A stretch of 57,380 nt of DNA from Methanoregula sp. PtaU1.Bin051 (GTDB lineage: Archaea; Halobacteriota; Methanomicrobia; Methanomicrobiales; Methanospirillaceae): the NCBI GenBank assembly GCA_002067895.1, contig MVRE01000021.1, positions 1 through 57,380 of the forward strand. The letters are read 5' to 3'. A model generated the notes under the pieces. The model was not told the origin of the DNA. It saw only the letters and a program-made list of their open reading frames with translations, and ran no database searches. Below, in pieces: positions 9,107-17,657 of this stretch. Numbering within the stretch: the stretch's first letter is position 1; every line of letters starts with the position of its first letter. The position numbers and the translations under genes are program-made.

Positions 9107-9907
9107 GTGTCTCTGCGATCTGACTGCGAAGGCATCGTGCCGGCCCCCCTTCTTCCCCTTGTTCCGGCCCGGTTCGACGTCATTGGGGATATCGCCGTCC
9201 TCTCCCTGCCCGACGCCCTTCTGCCGTTCGCTCCCGCAATCGCCCGGGCCATCATTTCCCGCAGGAAGAATATCCGCACCGTTGTACGGAAAGTCTCCAT
9301 GGTCACCGGAGAGTCCCGCACCGCCCGGTTCGGGGTCCTTGCCGGCTCCGGCACGGAGACCGTGCACCGGGAATACGGCTTCACATACCGGCTCGACATC
9401 GCCAAGGCCTTCTTTGCCCCGCGGCTCGGGACGGAACGAAAGCGGGTTTCGGACCAGGTGCGGCCCGGTGAACGCGTACTCGTCCCGTTTGCCGGCGTCG
9501 GTCCGTTTGCAATCCCTGCAGCGGCAAAGGGCGGGGCCGTGACGGCTGTCGAGCGGAACCCGGAAGCGTTCCGGTACCTCGCGGGGAACGCCGCTGCAAA
9601 CGGGGTTTCAGGCCGCATGGCCCTGATTATGGGCGACGCGTCCGATGTATCGCTGCTCCCGGAGCCGGCGTACGACCGCGCCATTATCCCGGCGCCGTAC
9701 GGGCAGGACAGGGTCCTCGATGTGCTCGCCCCCGTTGTGCGAAACGGCGGGATGGTCCATTTCTACACGTTTAAGAAACGGCACGAGATCCCCGCGCTTG
9801 CGGATCATTATGCCGAAACCGGGCTGCCCGTGCAGGCCGTACGCCGGTGCGGCAATGTCGCCCCGGGCGTGAGCCGGTGGGCGTTCGACCTCTGGAAAGA
9901 CGACTGA
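9107..9907 (+). CDS. Trm5/Met-10-type class I methyltransferase (tRNA m1G37-like)
   Basis: 266 residues, GTG start. The order is an N-terminal domain with FDVIGDIAVLSLPD, a linker with REYGFTYRLDIAKAFFAPRLGTE, then a Rossmann AdoMet domain with VLVPFAGVGPFAIPAAAKGG (motif I) and VTAVERNPEAFRYLAGNA. This layout is that of Trm5, which methylates G37 of tRNAs next to the anticodon. The usual N-L/P-P catalytic segment is replaced by IIPAPYGQD, so the family member may be divergent (a wyosine-pathway or unassigned Trm5 paralogue). Probably a single-gene unit. Confidence 0.7.
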   Translation: MSLRSDCEGIVPAPLLPLVPARFDVIGDIAVLSLPDALLPFAPAIARAIISRRKNIRTVVRKVSMVTGESRTARFGVLAGSGTETVHREYGFTYRLDIAKAFFAPRLGTERKRVSDQVRPGERVLVPFAGVGPFAIPAAAKGGAVTAVERNPEAFRYLAGNAAANGVSGRMALIMGDASDVSLLPEPAYDRAIIPAPYGQDRVLDVLAPVVRNGGMVHFYTFKKRHEIPALADHYAETGLPVQAVRRCGNVAPGVSRWAFDLWKDD

Positions 9908-9961
9908 GATGAACAGCCCGATAGGATTTTTTCCCCATCATCCTGCCGGATCTGTCGTACC

Positions 9962-10459
9962 TCACGGGTTGAGGAAATAAATGCCGGCATTCAGTATCGT
10001 TGCAAAACTCACCCACGCGAAATACGGGAGGAGGAGATACACGGCGCTCTTTCGTACCTTGTAGAAAGCCATGATAGTGGCAAGGATCATGCACCAGAGG
10101 ACAATGATATCCAGGAGGCCGAGCAGGGGGGATCGAAGGCCGAAGAAGAGAAACGACCAGAGGATGTTGAACGCAAACTGCACGAAGAACAGGTAAAGGG
10201 CATACCTCACGCCGGGTTTCCCGATGCCCGTCTCCCAGACAAGGTAGAGCGCTGTGCCCATCAGGAAGAAGAGCACTGTCCAGACAGGAGCAAAGACCCA
10301 GTTTGGTGGCTGGAAGGAGGGTTTTGCAAGCAGCGCGTACCATGAGCCAGGCCTCGTAACAGTCACGAGGGACCCGAGACTCCCGGCGATGATACAGAAC
10401 AGCAGGGCTGCGGCCAGCTTTGCAGGAGACCGGATTGTAATCCGTCCGAAAATATCCAT
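9962..10459 (-). CDS. tspO: TspO/MBR family membrane protein
   Basis: 165 residues with five hydrophobic helices. TspO hallmarks are seen: WYALLAKPSFQPPNWVFAPVW in the first loop, ALYLVWETG, and the helix with QFAFNILWSFLFFG. The family binds porphyrins and cholesterol-like ligands in membranes; in archaea its role is unsettled, perhaps tetrapyrrole handling or oxidative stress. No partner gene is adjacent on the same transcript. Confidence 0.9.
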   Translation of the reverse strand: MDIFGRITIRSPAKLAAALLFCIIAGSLGSLVTVTRPGSWYALLAKPSFQPPNWVFAPVWTVLFFLMGTALYLVWETGIGKPGVRYALYLFFVQFAFNILWSFLFFGLRSPLLGLLDIIVLWCMILATIMAFYKVRKSAVYLLLPYFAWVSFATILNAGIYFLNP

Positions 10460-10538
10460 GCACTGTGTTTTTTGTACCCGTTAATAATCCTGCAGGTCGT
10501 GACCTGCCATGGGTTATCAGAGTCCTGCCTGCAGGAGC

Positions 10539-10931
10539 TTATCCCTTCTTCAGGACAAGCCACTGCCCTTCCCCGGCCTTTGCAAAGGGGACCAGCACGT
10601 AGGTGCCGGAAAACCGCCTGCCGGCAAGGGTGACCTCGATCTTGGTATCGCTCCATGTAACCGTCGTGTACGTCCCCGCATCCGCGATCTTCACCTCGCC
10701 TGCGCCGTACTCCCCTTCGGGGATTGTTCCCTCGAACCCTATATAGTCCTCCGGGTGGTCCTCGACCGCGATCGCCAGCCGCCGTTCCCCAGCCTTCTCC
10801 GGAAGTCCCTTGGGGACCGCCCAGCTCTTCAGCACGCCGTCCCGCTCGAGGCGGAAGTCGAAGTGGTGGTGTTTTGCGAAGTGCTCGTGGAGGACGAAAC
10901 GCAGCAGCCCGCCCGCTTCTTTCGGACTCAC
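10539..10931 (-). CDS. Stand-alone LigD-type 3'-phosphoesterase domain protein
   Basis: 130 residues, the size of the single phosphoesterase (PE) domain found in bacterial LigD. Its signature HEHFAKHHHFDFRLERDG contains the metal-binding His and Asp-Arg cluster, followed by SWAVPKGLP, IPEGEYGAGEV and a C-terminal GEGQWLVLKK. The domain removes 3'-phosphates or ribonucleotides from DNA ends before ligation. Stand-alone archaeal versions are known. No ligase, polymerase or Ku gene is next to it. Confidence 0.85.
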   Translation of the reverse strand: MSPKEAGGLLRFVLHEHFAKHHHFDFRLERDGVLKSWAVPKGLPEKAGERRLAIAVEDHPEDYIGFEGTIPEGEYGAGEVKIADAGTYTTVTWSDTKIEVTLAGRRFSGTYVLVPFAKAGEGQWLVLKKG

Positions 10932-11036
10932 GTATTCACCCTGCTATCCGGTATCGTCTTTTGTGCCACATAACCCTGTTGTGCCCTGCCGCCCGTTACC
11001 AATCGTTTAATGGGCTGCAGGCGCACCGGTACTGCA

Positions 11037-12219
11037 ATGGCATATCCGTTCACGTTTGCCGCCCGGATGGGCAGCATCCCCGCGTCGTTCCTTGACACGC
11101 TCTTTACCGTTTCGGCCGACCCTGCGATCATCTCGTTTGCCGGCGGGCTTCCCTCATCTTCACTCATCGACGTTGCGGGGATCCGGCGGGCCGCACACGG
11201 AGTGTTGGAGGACGAGGGCGCCACCGCGCTCCAGTACATGACAACAGACGGTTACCTCCCGCTCCGGGAATATATCGCGGACCGGTACCGGCGCCGGCTG
11301 AACATCCCCGCAACGGCTGCCGAGATCCAGATCGTGAACGGGTCGCAGCAGTGCCTCGACCTTATCGCCAAGATCCTCGTAAACCCCGGCAATTCCATCG
11401 GCATCGAACGGCCCGGCTACCTCGGGGCCTTCGAGGCGTTCTCCCTGTACGAACCGGTCTTTGCACCGGTGCCTCTCGAAGACGACGGGCCGGACCTTGC
11501 CGCGTTCAAGGGCATGCTGGCAAAACACAACCCCGGTTTTACTATGCCGTACCCAATTCCCAGAACCCCTCGGGCTGCACGTACTCCGGTGCGAAGCGGA
11601 AGGAGATCACCTCCCTGCTGGCGGACGGTGGCACTGTCTTCTACGAGGACGACGCATTCGGGGATCTCTTCTTTGACAACCGCCCGCGTGCGCCGGTCAA
11701 AAAATTCCTGCCGGAAAAGACCGTCATGAGCGGGTCGTTCTCCAAAACCATCGCCCCGGGGCTCCGGACCGGCTGGGTGTTCGCGCCGGCGCCGGTGCTG
11801 CGGCAGTTCAACATCGCAAAACAGGCGGCCGACCTCCACTCAAACTTCCTCTCCTAGAGGGTCCTGCACCGTTACCTCGTAACCTGCGACTACGATGTGC
11901 ACCTGCGTACGATCACGGCGGCGTACGGCGCGAACTGCCGTCTTATATGCGACCTCTTCGATGACACCTTCCCCCCGTCGGTAAGCCACACGGTCCCTGA
12001 GGGGGGATGTTCCTGACCGCAACACTTCCTTCCGGCATGGACTCGATGAAGGTCATTACTGAGGGGGTGCGGCAGAAGGTCGCCGTCATGCCCGGCGCCC
12101 CGTTCTTCACGGACGGGGGCGGGAGCGGCACGATCCGGCTGAACTTCTCCAACACGGATACCGCGAGGATAAAAGAGGGGATGGGACGGCTCGCCCGCGT
12201 GATCGCGGGGATGGCCTGA
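11037..12219 (+). pseudogene. PLP-dependent class I aminotransferase, decayed
   Basis: A fold-type I aminotransferase (2-aminoadipate/LysN-like: SFAGGLPSSSL, ALQYMTTDGYLPLREYI, NGSQQCLDL, then SGSFSKTIAPGLRTGW with the PLP lysine). Three lesions break it. One T is missing from a T-run near 11536-11546 (frame 3 to frame 2), an in-frame TAG lies at 11855-11857 between NFLS and RVLHRY where Gln is usual, and one G is missing in a G-run near 12003-12006. The last part (FLTATLPSGMDSMKV to the end) is back in the first frame. The two indels sit in homopolymers, so sequencing error is possible for them, but the TAG is not of that kind. Likely non-functional. Confidence 0.75.
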
Positions 12220-12226
12220 CCCCTGC

Positions 12227-12847
12227 CTACCGCATAAATGTCGTCGTCACGACAGCCTTTTCGATCCAGTGCCCGTTCAGCATGGTATCGATCCCGTCAC
12301 GGTCCGCGGTCGGCAGGCCCATAGTGTAATCGACTGCATAGAGCGTGAACACGTACCGGTGCTTTGGCCCGATCGGGGGGCATGCGGCCCCGTAGCCCCG
12401 GTTGCCTGCCGTGTTGGTACCCTGCTGCCCGCCGCCGGAAATTTCCTTCCCAGCGGTTATGCCGCGGGGAAGACTGCCCCGTTCCGGCGGGATGTTGTAC
12501 ACGATCCAATGGGTAAACGTGCCGGACGGGGCATCCGGGTCGTCCATGATAAGGGTTAAGGTCTTTGTTCCGGCTGGGACATTCTCCCACGAGATTGCCG
12601 GCGACTCGAACGACCCGATGCAGGTGTAATCTTTCGGGAGCGTTTCCCCGTTTGCGACCGAGTCCACGTGCAGGGTGAACGCGCCCGCATGAGCCACCGG
12701 TGCGGTCGTGCCCGGAGCGCCGGCTGCTGCCGGTTGTCCGGCTGTACCCGGTGCGGGCGGTGTGCCGGTACAACCGGTAGCAAAGAGGATGAGAATAAGG
12801 GCAGATGCCATGACGATGAATCCGACAATAGCTCTCATTACAGCCAT
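12227..12847 (-). CDS. Secreted PEBP (YbhB/YbcL) family lipoprotein
   Basis: 206 residues. The N-terminus is a lipoprotein-like signal (hydrophobic stretch ending LFATGCTG), followed by an Ala/Pro/Gly-rich linker, then a phosphatidylethanolamine-binding-protein domain with SPAISWENVPAGTKTLTLIM, DDPDAPSGTFTHWIVYNIP and GYGAACPPIGPKHRYVFTLYA. The ligand pocket residues DPDAP and the HxW are present. Likely anchored outside the membrane; ligand unknown. It is convergent with the aminotransferase pseudogene, only 7 bases apart. Confidence 0.9.
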   Translation of the reverse strand: MAVMRAIVGFIVMASALILILFATGCTGTPPAPGTAGQPAAAGAPGTTAPVAHAGAFTLHVDSVANGETLPKDYTCIGSFESPAISWENVPAGTKTLTLIMDDPDAPSGTFTHWIVYNIPPERGSLPRGITAGKEISGGGQQGTNTAGNRGYGAACPPIGPKHRYVFTLYAVDYTMGLPTADRDGIDTMLNGHWIEKAVVTTTFMR

Positions 12848-12938
12848 GATCGTTGCCTGTTAAAATAAGCCTGACGCTGGAGCGAGACGCATGGTATTGC
12901 TTCCCTGCCGGATCTTCCGTCTTGGGGGGGTGGAGGGG

Positions 12939-13571
12939 TCAGACGTGGGTGCAGACAAGATCGGTTAATTCGGGAGGCACAAGGCTGTTTGCGCACAGCC
13001 AGGACAGGAAAGTATCGGAGAAGAACGCGATCAGCAGGCAGCCGCCGATTGCCCCCACGACAATAGCGATGAAGACCGTCCCCCTCTCCATACCGAGCAG
13101 CCGGCCGATTACGGAGCCGCGGACGCCCCCGCTGCCGAGAAACGGCACCATGACCAGAAAGACGATGCCCGAGAAGTACAGCTTCCGGATCCAGCCATGG
13201 GTTTCAATAAAAGTCCGGCCAGAACGGGTAAAATTTTCCAGCCACTGGCCGAAGACCGGGATCCAGTACACAAGGTCGAAGTTGTAGGCCATGAACAGGC
13301 CGGTCTCGATATCGATGAACGCAACAGCAATCGCCATCAACCACCACGGGATGCCGAACACGATCCCGATGGGGATGACTGTCTCCTTTCCCGCAGGGGG
13401 GAGGATGTAGGCGACCATCAGCCCGAGCGCGAGTGTGAATTGTTGGGGAGTAAGAAGAAGATAAAGGACAAGCAGGTGGATGGCAAGGACCGCAATCGGC
13501 AGCAGGAGGTAAAAGACGAAGGTCGCGGTGTTTTCGCGTTCAGGCCTGCCACTGTACCCGGCTGCCATCAT
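12939..13571 (-). CDS. Putative small multidrug export family membrane protein
   Basis: 210 residues, with about five hydrophobic segments. The C-terminal half has the family-like pattern FLGSGGVRGSVIGRLLGMER followed by a helix GTVFIAIVVGAIGGCLL. This matches the so-called small multidrug export (PF06695-type) family, whose substrate is not established. It ends with a charged cytosolic tail. It sits just upstream of thiE on the same strand (12 bases before the thiE stop side), but a functional link with thiamine is not evident. Confidence 0.65.
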   Translation of the reverse strand: MMAAGYSGRPERENTATFVFYLLLPIAVLAIHLLVLYLLLTPQQFTLALGLMVAYILPPAGKETVIPIGIVFGIPWWLMAIAVAFIDIETGLFMAYNFDLVYWIPVFGQWLENFTRSGRTFIETHGWIRKLYFSGIVFLVMVPFLGSGGVRGSVIGRLLGMERGTVFIAIVVGAIGGCLLIAFFSDTFLSWLCANSLVPPELTDLVCTHV

Positions 13572-13583
13572 AGCGCCCCGGGG

Positions 13584-14246
13584 TCAGTCCCGGTCCCCCG
13601 CCCCCGCTTGGACGGCCCTCTGCACATTGGCACTCCTGACGACCGATTTCAGTTCCCGCGCCGCTCTAGCGATGTCCGGTTGCGCAACGACCGCAGAGAT
13701 GACCGCAACCCCGTCGGCCCCCGCCATGATGGCCTCGCGGGCGTTTGTACTCGTAATGCCCCCGATCGCAACAAGCGGGAGGTCCGTTACGGCCCGGATC
13801 CGGCGGATGCCGGAAAGACCGCAGAACCCGCGGGCGTCCGGCTTGGAGCCGGTGGGAAAGACCGGGCTTGCGGCGAGGTAATCAGCGCCGCCGGCTGCGG
13901 CCTTCTTCGCTTCCGCTGCGGTGCTGACCGAGACGCCGATGATGAACCCTTTCGGCACGATTTTTTTTACGACAGAAACGGGCATATCGTCCTGCCCGAG
14001 GTGGACGCCGTCCGCCCCGCAGGCGATCGCGATGTCCGGGCGGTCGTTGACGATAAAGAGCGTGCCGCTCTTTTTTGCAATCCTTGCGATCCTCCGCCCA
14101 ATCCTTACAAGATCGTTTGTCCCGCACTCCTTGTCCCGGAGCTGGACGATGCCGGCCCCGCCTTCGATAGCAAGGCGCGCGATCTCCTCGTGGGACCGCC
14201 CGCGCCCGACAACCCTGTCTGTTATCACGTACAGCTCGCAGTCCAT
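13584..14246 (-). CDS. thiE: Thiamine-phosphate synthase
   Basis: 220 residues from ATG 14246, which begins MDCELYVITDR as expected; the longer reading frame upstream only shadows thiM. It couples HMP-pyrophosphate to the thiazole phosphate, giving thiamine phosphate. Motifs: GAGIVQLRDKE, LFIVNDRPDIAIACGADGVH, HLGQDDMP, GADYLAASPVFPT and LVAIGGITSTNAREAIMAGA, which bind phosphate and magnesium in a TIM barrel. It follows thiM with 4 bases between stop and start, so the two form an operon. Confidence 0.95.
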   Translation of the reverse strand: MDCELYVITDRVVGRGRSHEEIARLAIEGGAGIVQLRDKECGTNDLVRIGRRIARIAKKSGTLFIVNDRPDIAIACGADGVHLGQDDMPVSVVKKIVPKGFIIGVSVSTAAEAKKAAAGGADYLAASPVFPTGSKPDARGFCGLSGIRRIRAVTDLPLVAIGGITSTNAREAIMAGADGVAVISAVVAQPDIARAARELKSVVRSANVQRAVQAGAGDRD

Positions 14247-14250
14247 ACGG

Positions 14251-15060
14251 TCAGAGGTTGCGGATTTTCGCCATTTTCCCAAGGTCATCAGGGATAAGCG
14301 CAGAGACCCCGTCGACGAGCGCGATCCGGAACGAGTACGGGCCCGATGCATGTGCTGCCGCGCGTTCGCCGGCGATCCCGAAAGCTGCAAGGGCTGCCGC
14401 TGTCGCTGCCACGTGATCCTTTGTTACCGCGGCAAACGCACCAGTCATAGACGCCGCCATGCAGCCGGTGCCGGACATCCTGCCCATCATGGGGTGCCCG
14501 TTCTCCACAAAGACGGTGCGCCTGCCATCCGTGACGATATCGGTCTGCCCGCTGACGGCGACTACGATTCCCGCCTGCCGCGCAAAGTCCTGTGCGATAG
14601 CCACGGCATCGCCGTTCAGCTTCTCCGAGTCCACGCCCCGGACCGTTGCATCCGCACCCGCGAGTATCCCGATCTCGCCGGCATTGCCCTTCAGGACCGC
14701 AATCTTAAGGTCTTCGAGCAGCATCCGGGCGGAATCGGTTCGCATCGAGGTCGCTCCGGCGCCTACGGGGTCGAGGATGATCGGGATCCCCCGCCGGTTC
14801 GCCGCATGCCCTGCCTCCAGCATGGAGAGCACCTGCGAACGGGAGAGCGTCCCGATGTTCAGCACCAGCGCGTCGGCAAGGGCTGCCATCTCGTTGACCT
14901 CCTCGATCGCTTCGGCCATGACCGGCGCGCCGCCGATGGCAAGCGTGATATTCGCGCAGTCGTTAATCGTCACGGAATTTGTTATATGGTGGACGAGCGG
15001 CCGCCTGTTCCGCACTTCGTTAAGAAGTCCTGCGAGGGTCTGGGGGGTTATAGGATCCAT
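14251..15060 (-). CDS. thiM: Hydroxyethylthiazole kinase
   Basis: 269 residues. It phosphorylates the thiazole alcohol for thiamine salvage. Motifs: PLVHHITNSVTINDCANITLA near the start, the VLDPVGAGA-type ILDPVGAGATSMR, and the GTGCMAASMTGAFAAV anion-hole region with the general-base cysteine near the C-terminal third. Translationally close to thiE. Thiamine pyrophosphate made here is the cofactor for the IorA-like enzyme encoded at 21243-22514, but no co-transcription is suggested. No THI-box riboswitch was recognised upstream. Confidence 0.95.
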   Translation of the reverse strand: MDPITPQTLAGLLNEVRNRRPLVHHITNSVTINDCANITLAIGGAPVMAEAIEEVNEMAALADALVLNIGTLSRSQVLSMLEAGHAANRRGIPIILDPVGAGATSMRTDSARMLLEDLKIAVLKGNAGEIGILAGADATVRGVDSEKLNGDAVAIAQDFARQAGIVVAVSGQTDIVTDGRRTVFVENGHPMMGRMSGTGCMAASMTGAFAAVTKDHVAATAAALAAFGIAGERAAAHASGPYSFRIALVDGVSALIPDDLGKMAKIRNL

Positions 15061-15124
15061 GTCTACCAGATCATCCGGTTAGGTGCATCACCTATCAAAA
15101 CATAACGGAACGTGCGCGCCTCCC

Positions 15125-15343
15125 TCAGAGGATCCCGAGCCGTGCAAGGACGAGTCCGGTGACCCAGTACACGGTAAGGATTGCACCGAGGACGAGGGCT
15201 GCAATCGTGACGAGGTCGAACCGTCCGGCGGCGAAAGTCGATGCGAGCCACGCGAGCCCCCAGATGACGCCGGCGGCCAGCAGGAGGAGGGATGCAAACA
15301 GTACGGCAACCCCGGCCGCGCCGTACAGGACAAGGTCGTCCAT
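15125..15343 (-). CDS. Small two-helix membrane protein
   Basis: 72 residues, two hydrophobic helices (AGVAVLFASLLLLAAGVIWG and IAALVLGAILTVYWVTGLVL) separated by a short polar loop. A strong ribosome binding site, GGAGGTG, precedes the ATG at 15343. It lies 34 bases after the glycosyltransferase stop on the same strand, so the two are probably co-transcribed. No family recognised. Confidence 0.7.
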   Translation of the reverse strand: MDDLVLYGAAGVAVLFASLLLLAAGVIWGLAWLASTFAAGRFDLVTIAALVLGAILTVYWVTGLVLARLGIL

Positions 15344-15377
15344 TCCTCACACACCTCCGGTGCAGGAGCATATCCCG

Positions 15378-16466
15378 TTATTCGACATAAGCGGAGAGCA
15401 CTTCCTCGTACAGCCGACGGGCATTGCCGGCCGTCTTTGGCATGTCGGGAAAGCCGGTATAGCCGGCCGCTGCGGCGATATCCCGGGGCAGGTCAAGCCG
15501 GTCCTGCGCCTGCGAGAAGAACCAGCCCTGCTTCCGGTAATAGTTCGAGAGGTACTCCTGCTCGGTCTGGCCGGGGGTCGGCACGAAGAGGGCGTGTTTC
15601 TTCCCGATCTCGGCAAGCTCCATCATCGTCGTGTATCCCGAGCGGCAGACGATGAACTTCGCCCGGTTGAGGAGCGCGATCTTCTCCTCCGTGCTCGCGT
15701 AGCTGGCAACCATCGTCTGCGGGTCCGGGGAGCGGGTGCCCTGCCCCCCGGGGCTCCCGAGAAGGACTGCCTTAATGCCGGGTAGTTCGTGCAGCTGGGG
15801 GAGCATGATGCGCTCGAAGATCGTCCGCTGCGGTTCCGGGCCCGAGATGATGAAGAGGTAATCGAGGTCCTGCGGCAGGTCTATCCTGCGGGCGGTAGCA
15901 AGGATGCCGGTGAAATAGAGATGGGGGTACGACGAGGCGCAGATCGGGTGCGAGAGCTTGCCGGCGAGCGCTGTCGGGCCCGGCGGGTTGTCCGGGACGA
16001 TCACCCGCCGGTACTTATCGAAGAGCACGCGGTTTGCGCCAAGCCCTAAAAGTTCGACCGGCCAGATGGCGAACGGGAGGTGGTAGTGGACCTGGTGGGT
16101 CATGAAGACCGAGGGGACTGTATCGGAATACATGCCGGGCCGGCTGTCGCTGATGATGAGGTCGTACCGGTCCTTTGCGACGATCTTTCTGATGCACCGC
16201 CGCTCTGCGGCAAGCGCCTTTAACATCTCCGGGAGTTTTGTCAGGACACGGGCGAGCATGAGGTTTCCCGGGTCGTACGGCGCGGGGTAGTCGGGGGCGT
16301 CGATGAACCGGCAGTCCGGGAACTCTCGCCTGAGCGTGAGGAGCGCGTTGCCGGTCGCGGCGACCACAACCTCATGGCCGAAGTGCAGCAGCTCCCGGAT
16401 TACCGGGATGTTGCGGGTTGCATGCCCGAGTCCCCAGTTCAGCGGTGATACCAGAACATGGCCCAT
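15378..16466 (-). CDS. MurG-like GT-B glycosyltransferase
   Basis: 362 residues. The start MGHVLVSPLNWGLGHATRN has the GLGHATR glycine-rich loop of GT-B enzymes that act on lipid-linked or glycan acceptors (MurG/UGT-like). The C-terminal domain holds FIVCRSGYTTMMELAEIGK and FVPTPGQTEQEYLSNYY, the nucleotide-sugar binding side. In archaea such proteins add sugars to lipids or surface glycans; the donor and acceptor are unknown. Confidence 0.8.
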   Translation of the reverse strand: MGHVLVSPLNWGLGHATRNIPVIRELLHFGHEVVVAATGNALLTLRREFPDCRFIDAPDYPAPYDPGNLMLARVLTKLPEMLKALAAERRCIRKIVAKDRYDLIISDSRPGMYSDTVPSVFMTHQVHYHLPFAIWPVELLGLGANRVLFDKYRRVIVPDNPPGPTALAGKLSHPICASSYPHLYFTGILATARRIDLPQDLDYLFIISGPEPQRTIFERIMLPQLHELPGIKAVLLGSPGGQGTRSPDPQTMVASYASTEEKIALLNRAKFIVCRSGYTTMMELAEIGKKHALFVPTPGQTEQEYLSNYYRKQGWFFSQAQDRLDLPRDIAAAAGYTGFPDMPKTAGNARRLYEEVLSAYVE

Positions 16467-16652
16467 GGCGAAAGAACACGGCTCCTGGTAAGGATGTAGC
16501 TTTGATAGGATGATATATGAACCTGAATCAGATATCAGAACACATATTTCTCACTTATGCTATCTTCATTCAGGATACTATCGGTTCAAGATGCCAGCCA
16601 GTACAAATTACCTGATCATAATCGGCTTCAAACCATATATCTCCGTGAACTT

Positions 16653-17657
16653 TTAGTAAAGACGATAACAGCGACTGAGAACAGTACGATTTTTTTCTCT
16701 CTTAATTGCCTTGATAACGGCCCCACCAAACTCCTTTGTCCCGGCTGTCCCGCCAAGATCCAAGGTTTTGATGCCGGATGCAAGCACCTTTTGGATCGCC
16801 GTTTCGATCCGCTCAGATCCGGAAGTGTCGCCAAGATGCGCAAGTAGCATCGCGGCGCTCCTGAGGGCAGCAACCGGGTTTGCGATATTCTTCCCGGCAA
16901 TGTCCGGGGCGCTCCCATGCACCGGCTCGAACAGGGCGTAACGGTCACCGATGTTCGCGCTCGGGACAAGCCCGAGCCCCCCGACAAGGTAAGAGGCCAC
17001 GTCCGAGAGTATGTCCCCGAACATGTTGGTCGTGACAACGACATTGTACCGGTCCGGGTGCTGGAGGAGGTCGAGAGACAACGCGTCGATAAATTTGTCG
17101 TTGAACTGCACACCGGCCGCCGTTGCCATATCAAGACAGATGTCCCGGAAGAAGACGTCGGACTTGATCACGTTCGCCTTGTGCCCGATAGTGAGTATGC
17201 CGTTTCTTTGCTTGGCAAGATCGATTGCCTTTCTTATGATCCGCTCCGTCCCCGCCCTCGTCACCACGCGGAGCGTGGTCGCCCGATCCGGCCCGGACTC
17301 CTCGATCCCCGAGTAGAGCCCCTCCGTGTTCTCCCGTACGATCATGATGTCGAAGCCATCTCCCACGACCGGCCGCAGGTTCGCGTACAAGTCGAGCGCC
17401 TTCCGGATCCGCAGGACCACGCTCTGGTAGTCCTTCATCGGAGGGGTCGTGATTGCCCCGAAGAGGATCGCGTCCGCCATCTTCAGCGCCTCGACGTCCC
17501 GGTCGGCGCAGGGGCAGCCGGTCTGCTCCCAGCGGTGATACCCGACATCGACCGCGAAATACTCGTACTCGGGGTGGAGCAGCTCGAGGACTGTTTCCGC
17601 GACCGGGATCACCTCGTGGCCGATCCCGTCCCCCTCGACAATGGCGACCTTTGTCAT
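16653..17657 (-). CDS. aksF: Isocitrate/isopropylmalate-family dehydrogenase, probable homoisocitrate-type (AksF)
   Basis: 334 residues of the beta-decarboxylating dehydrogenase family: GDGIGHEVIP, LDLYANLRPV, IVRENTEGLYSGIE, IGHKANVIKSDVFF and VVTTNMFGDILSDVASYLVG. It would oxidise and decarboxylate 3-isopropylmalate or, in the coenzyme B pathway, homoisocitrate and its longer homologues, using NAD+. It is the last gene of an eight-gene operon and starts with an ATGA overlap with the gene before it. Assignment to Aks rather than Leu rests on operon content (homocitrate-synthase-like AksA, methanogenesis marker 11) and resemblance to archaeal homoisocitrate dehydrogenases; a leucine role cannot be ruled out. 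Confidence 0.75.
   Translation of the reverse strand: MTKVAIVEGDGIGHEVIPVAETVLELLHPEYEYFAVDVGYHRWEQTGCPCADRDVEALKMADAILFGAITTPPMKDYQSVVLRIRKALDLYANLRPVVGDGFDIMIVRENTEGLYSGIEESGPDRATTLRVVTRAGTERIIRKAIDLAKQRNGILTIGHKANVIKSDVFFRDICLDMATAAGVQFNDKFIDALSLDLLQHPDRYNVVVTTNMFGDILSDVASYLVGGLGLVPSANIGDRYALFEPVHGSAPDIAGKNIANPVAALRSAAMLLAHLGDTSGSERIETAIQKVLASGIKTLDLGGTAGTKEFGGAVIKAIKREKNRTVLSRCYRLY

Noticed and set aside
14247-14390. Longer thiE start
   Set aside because: The extra residues lie inside thiM in another frame and have no ThiE similarity; the family begins at MDCELYVITD.
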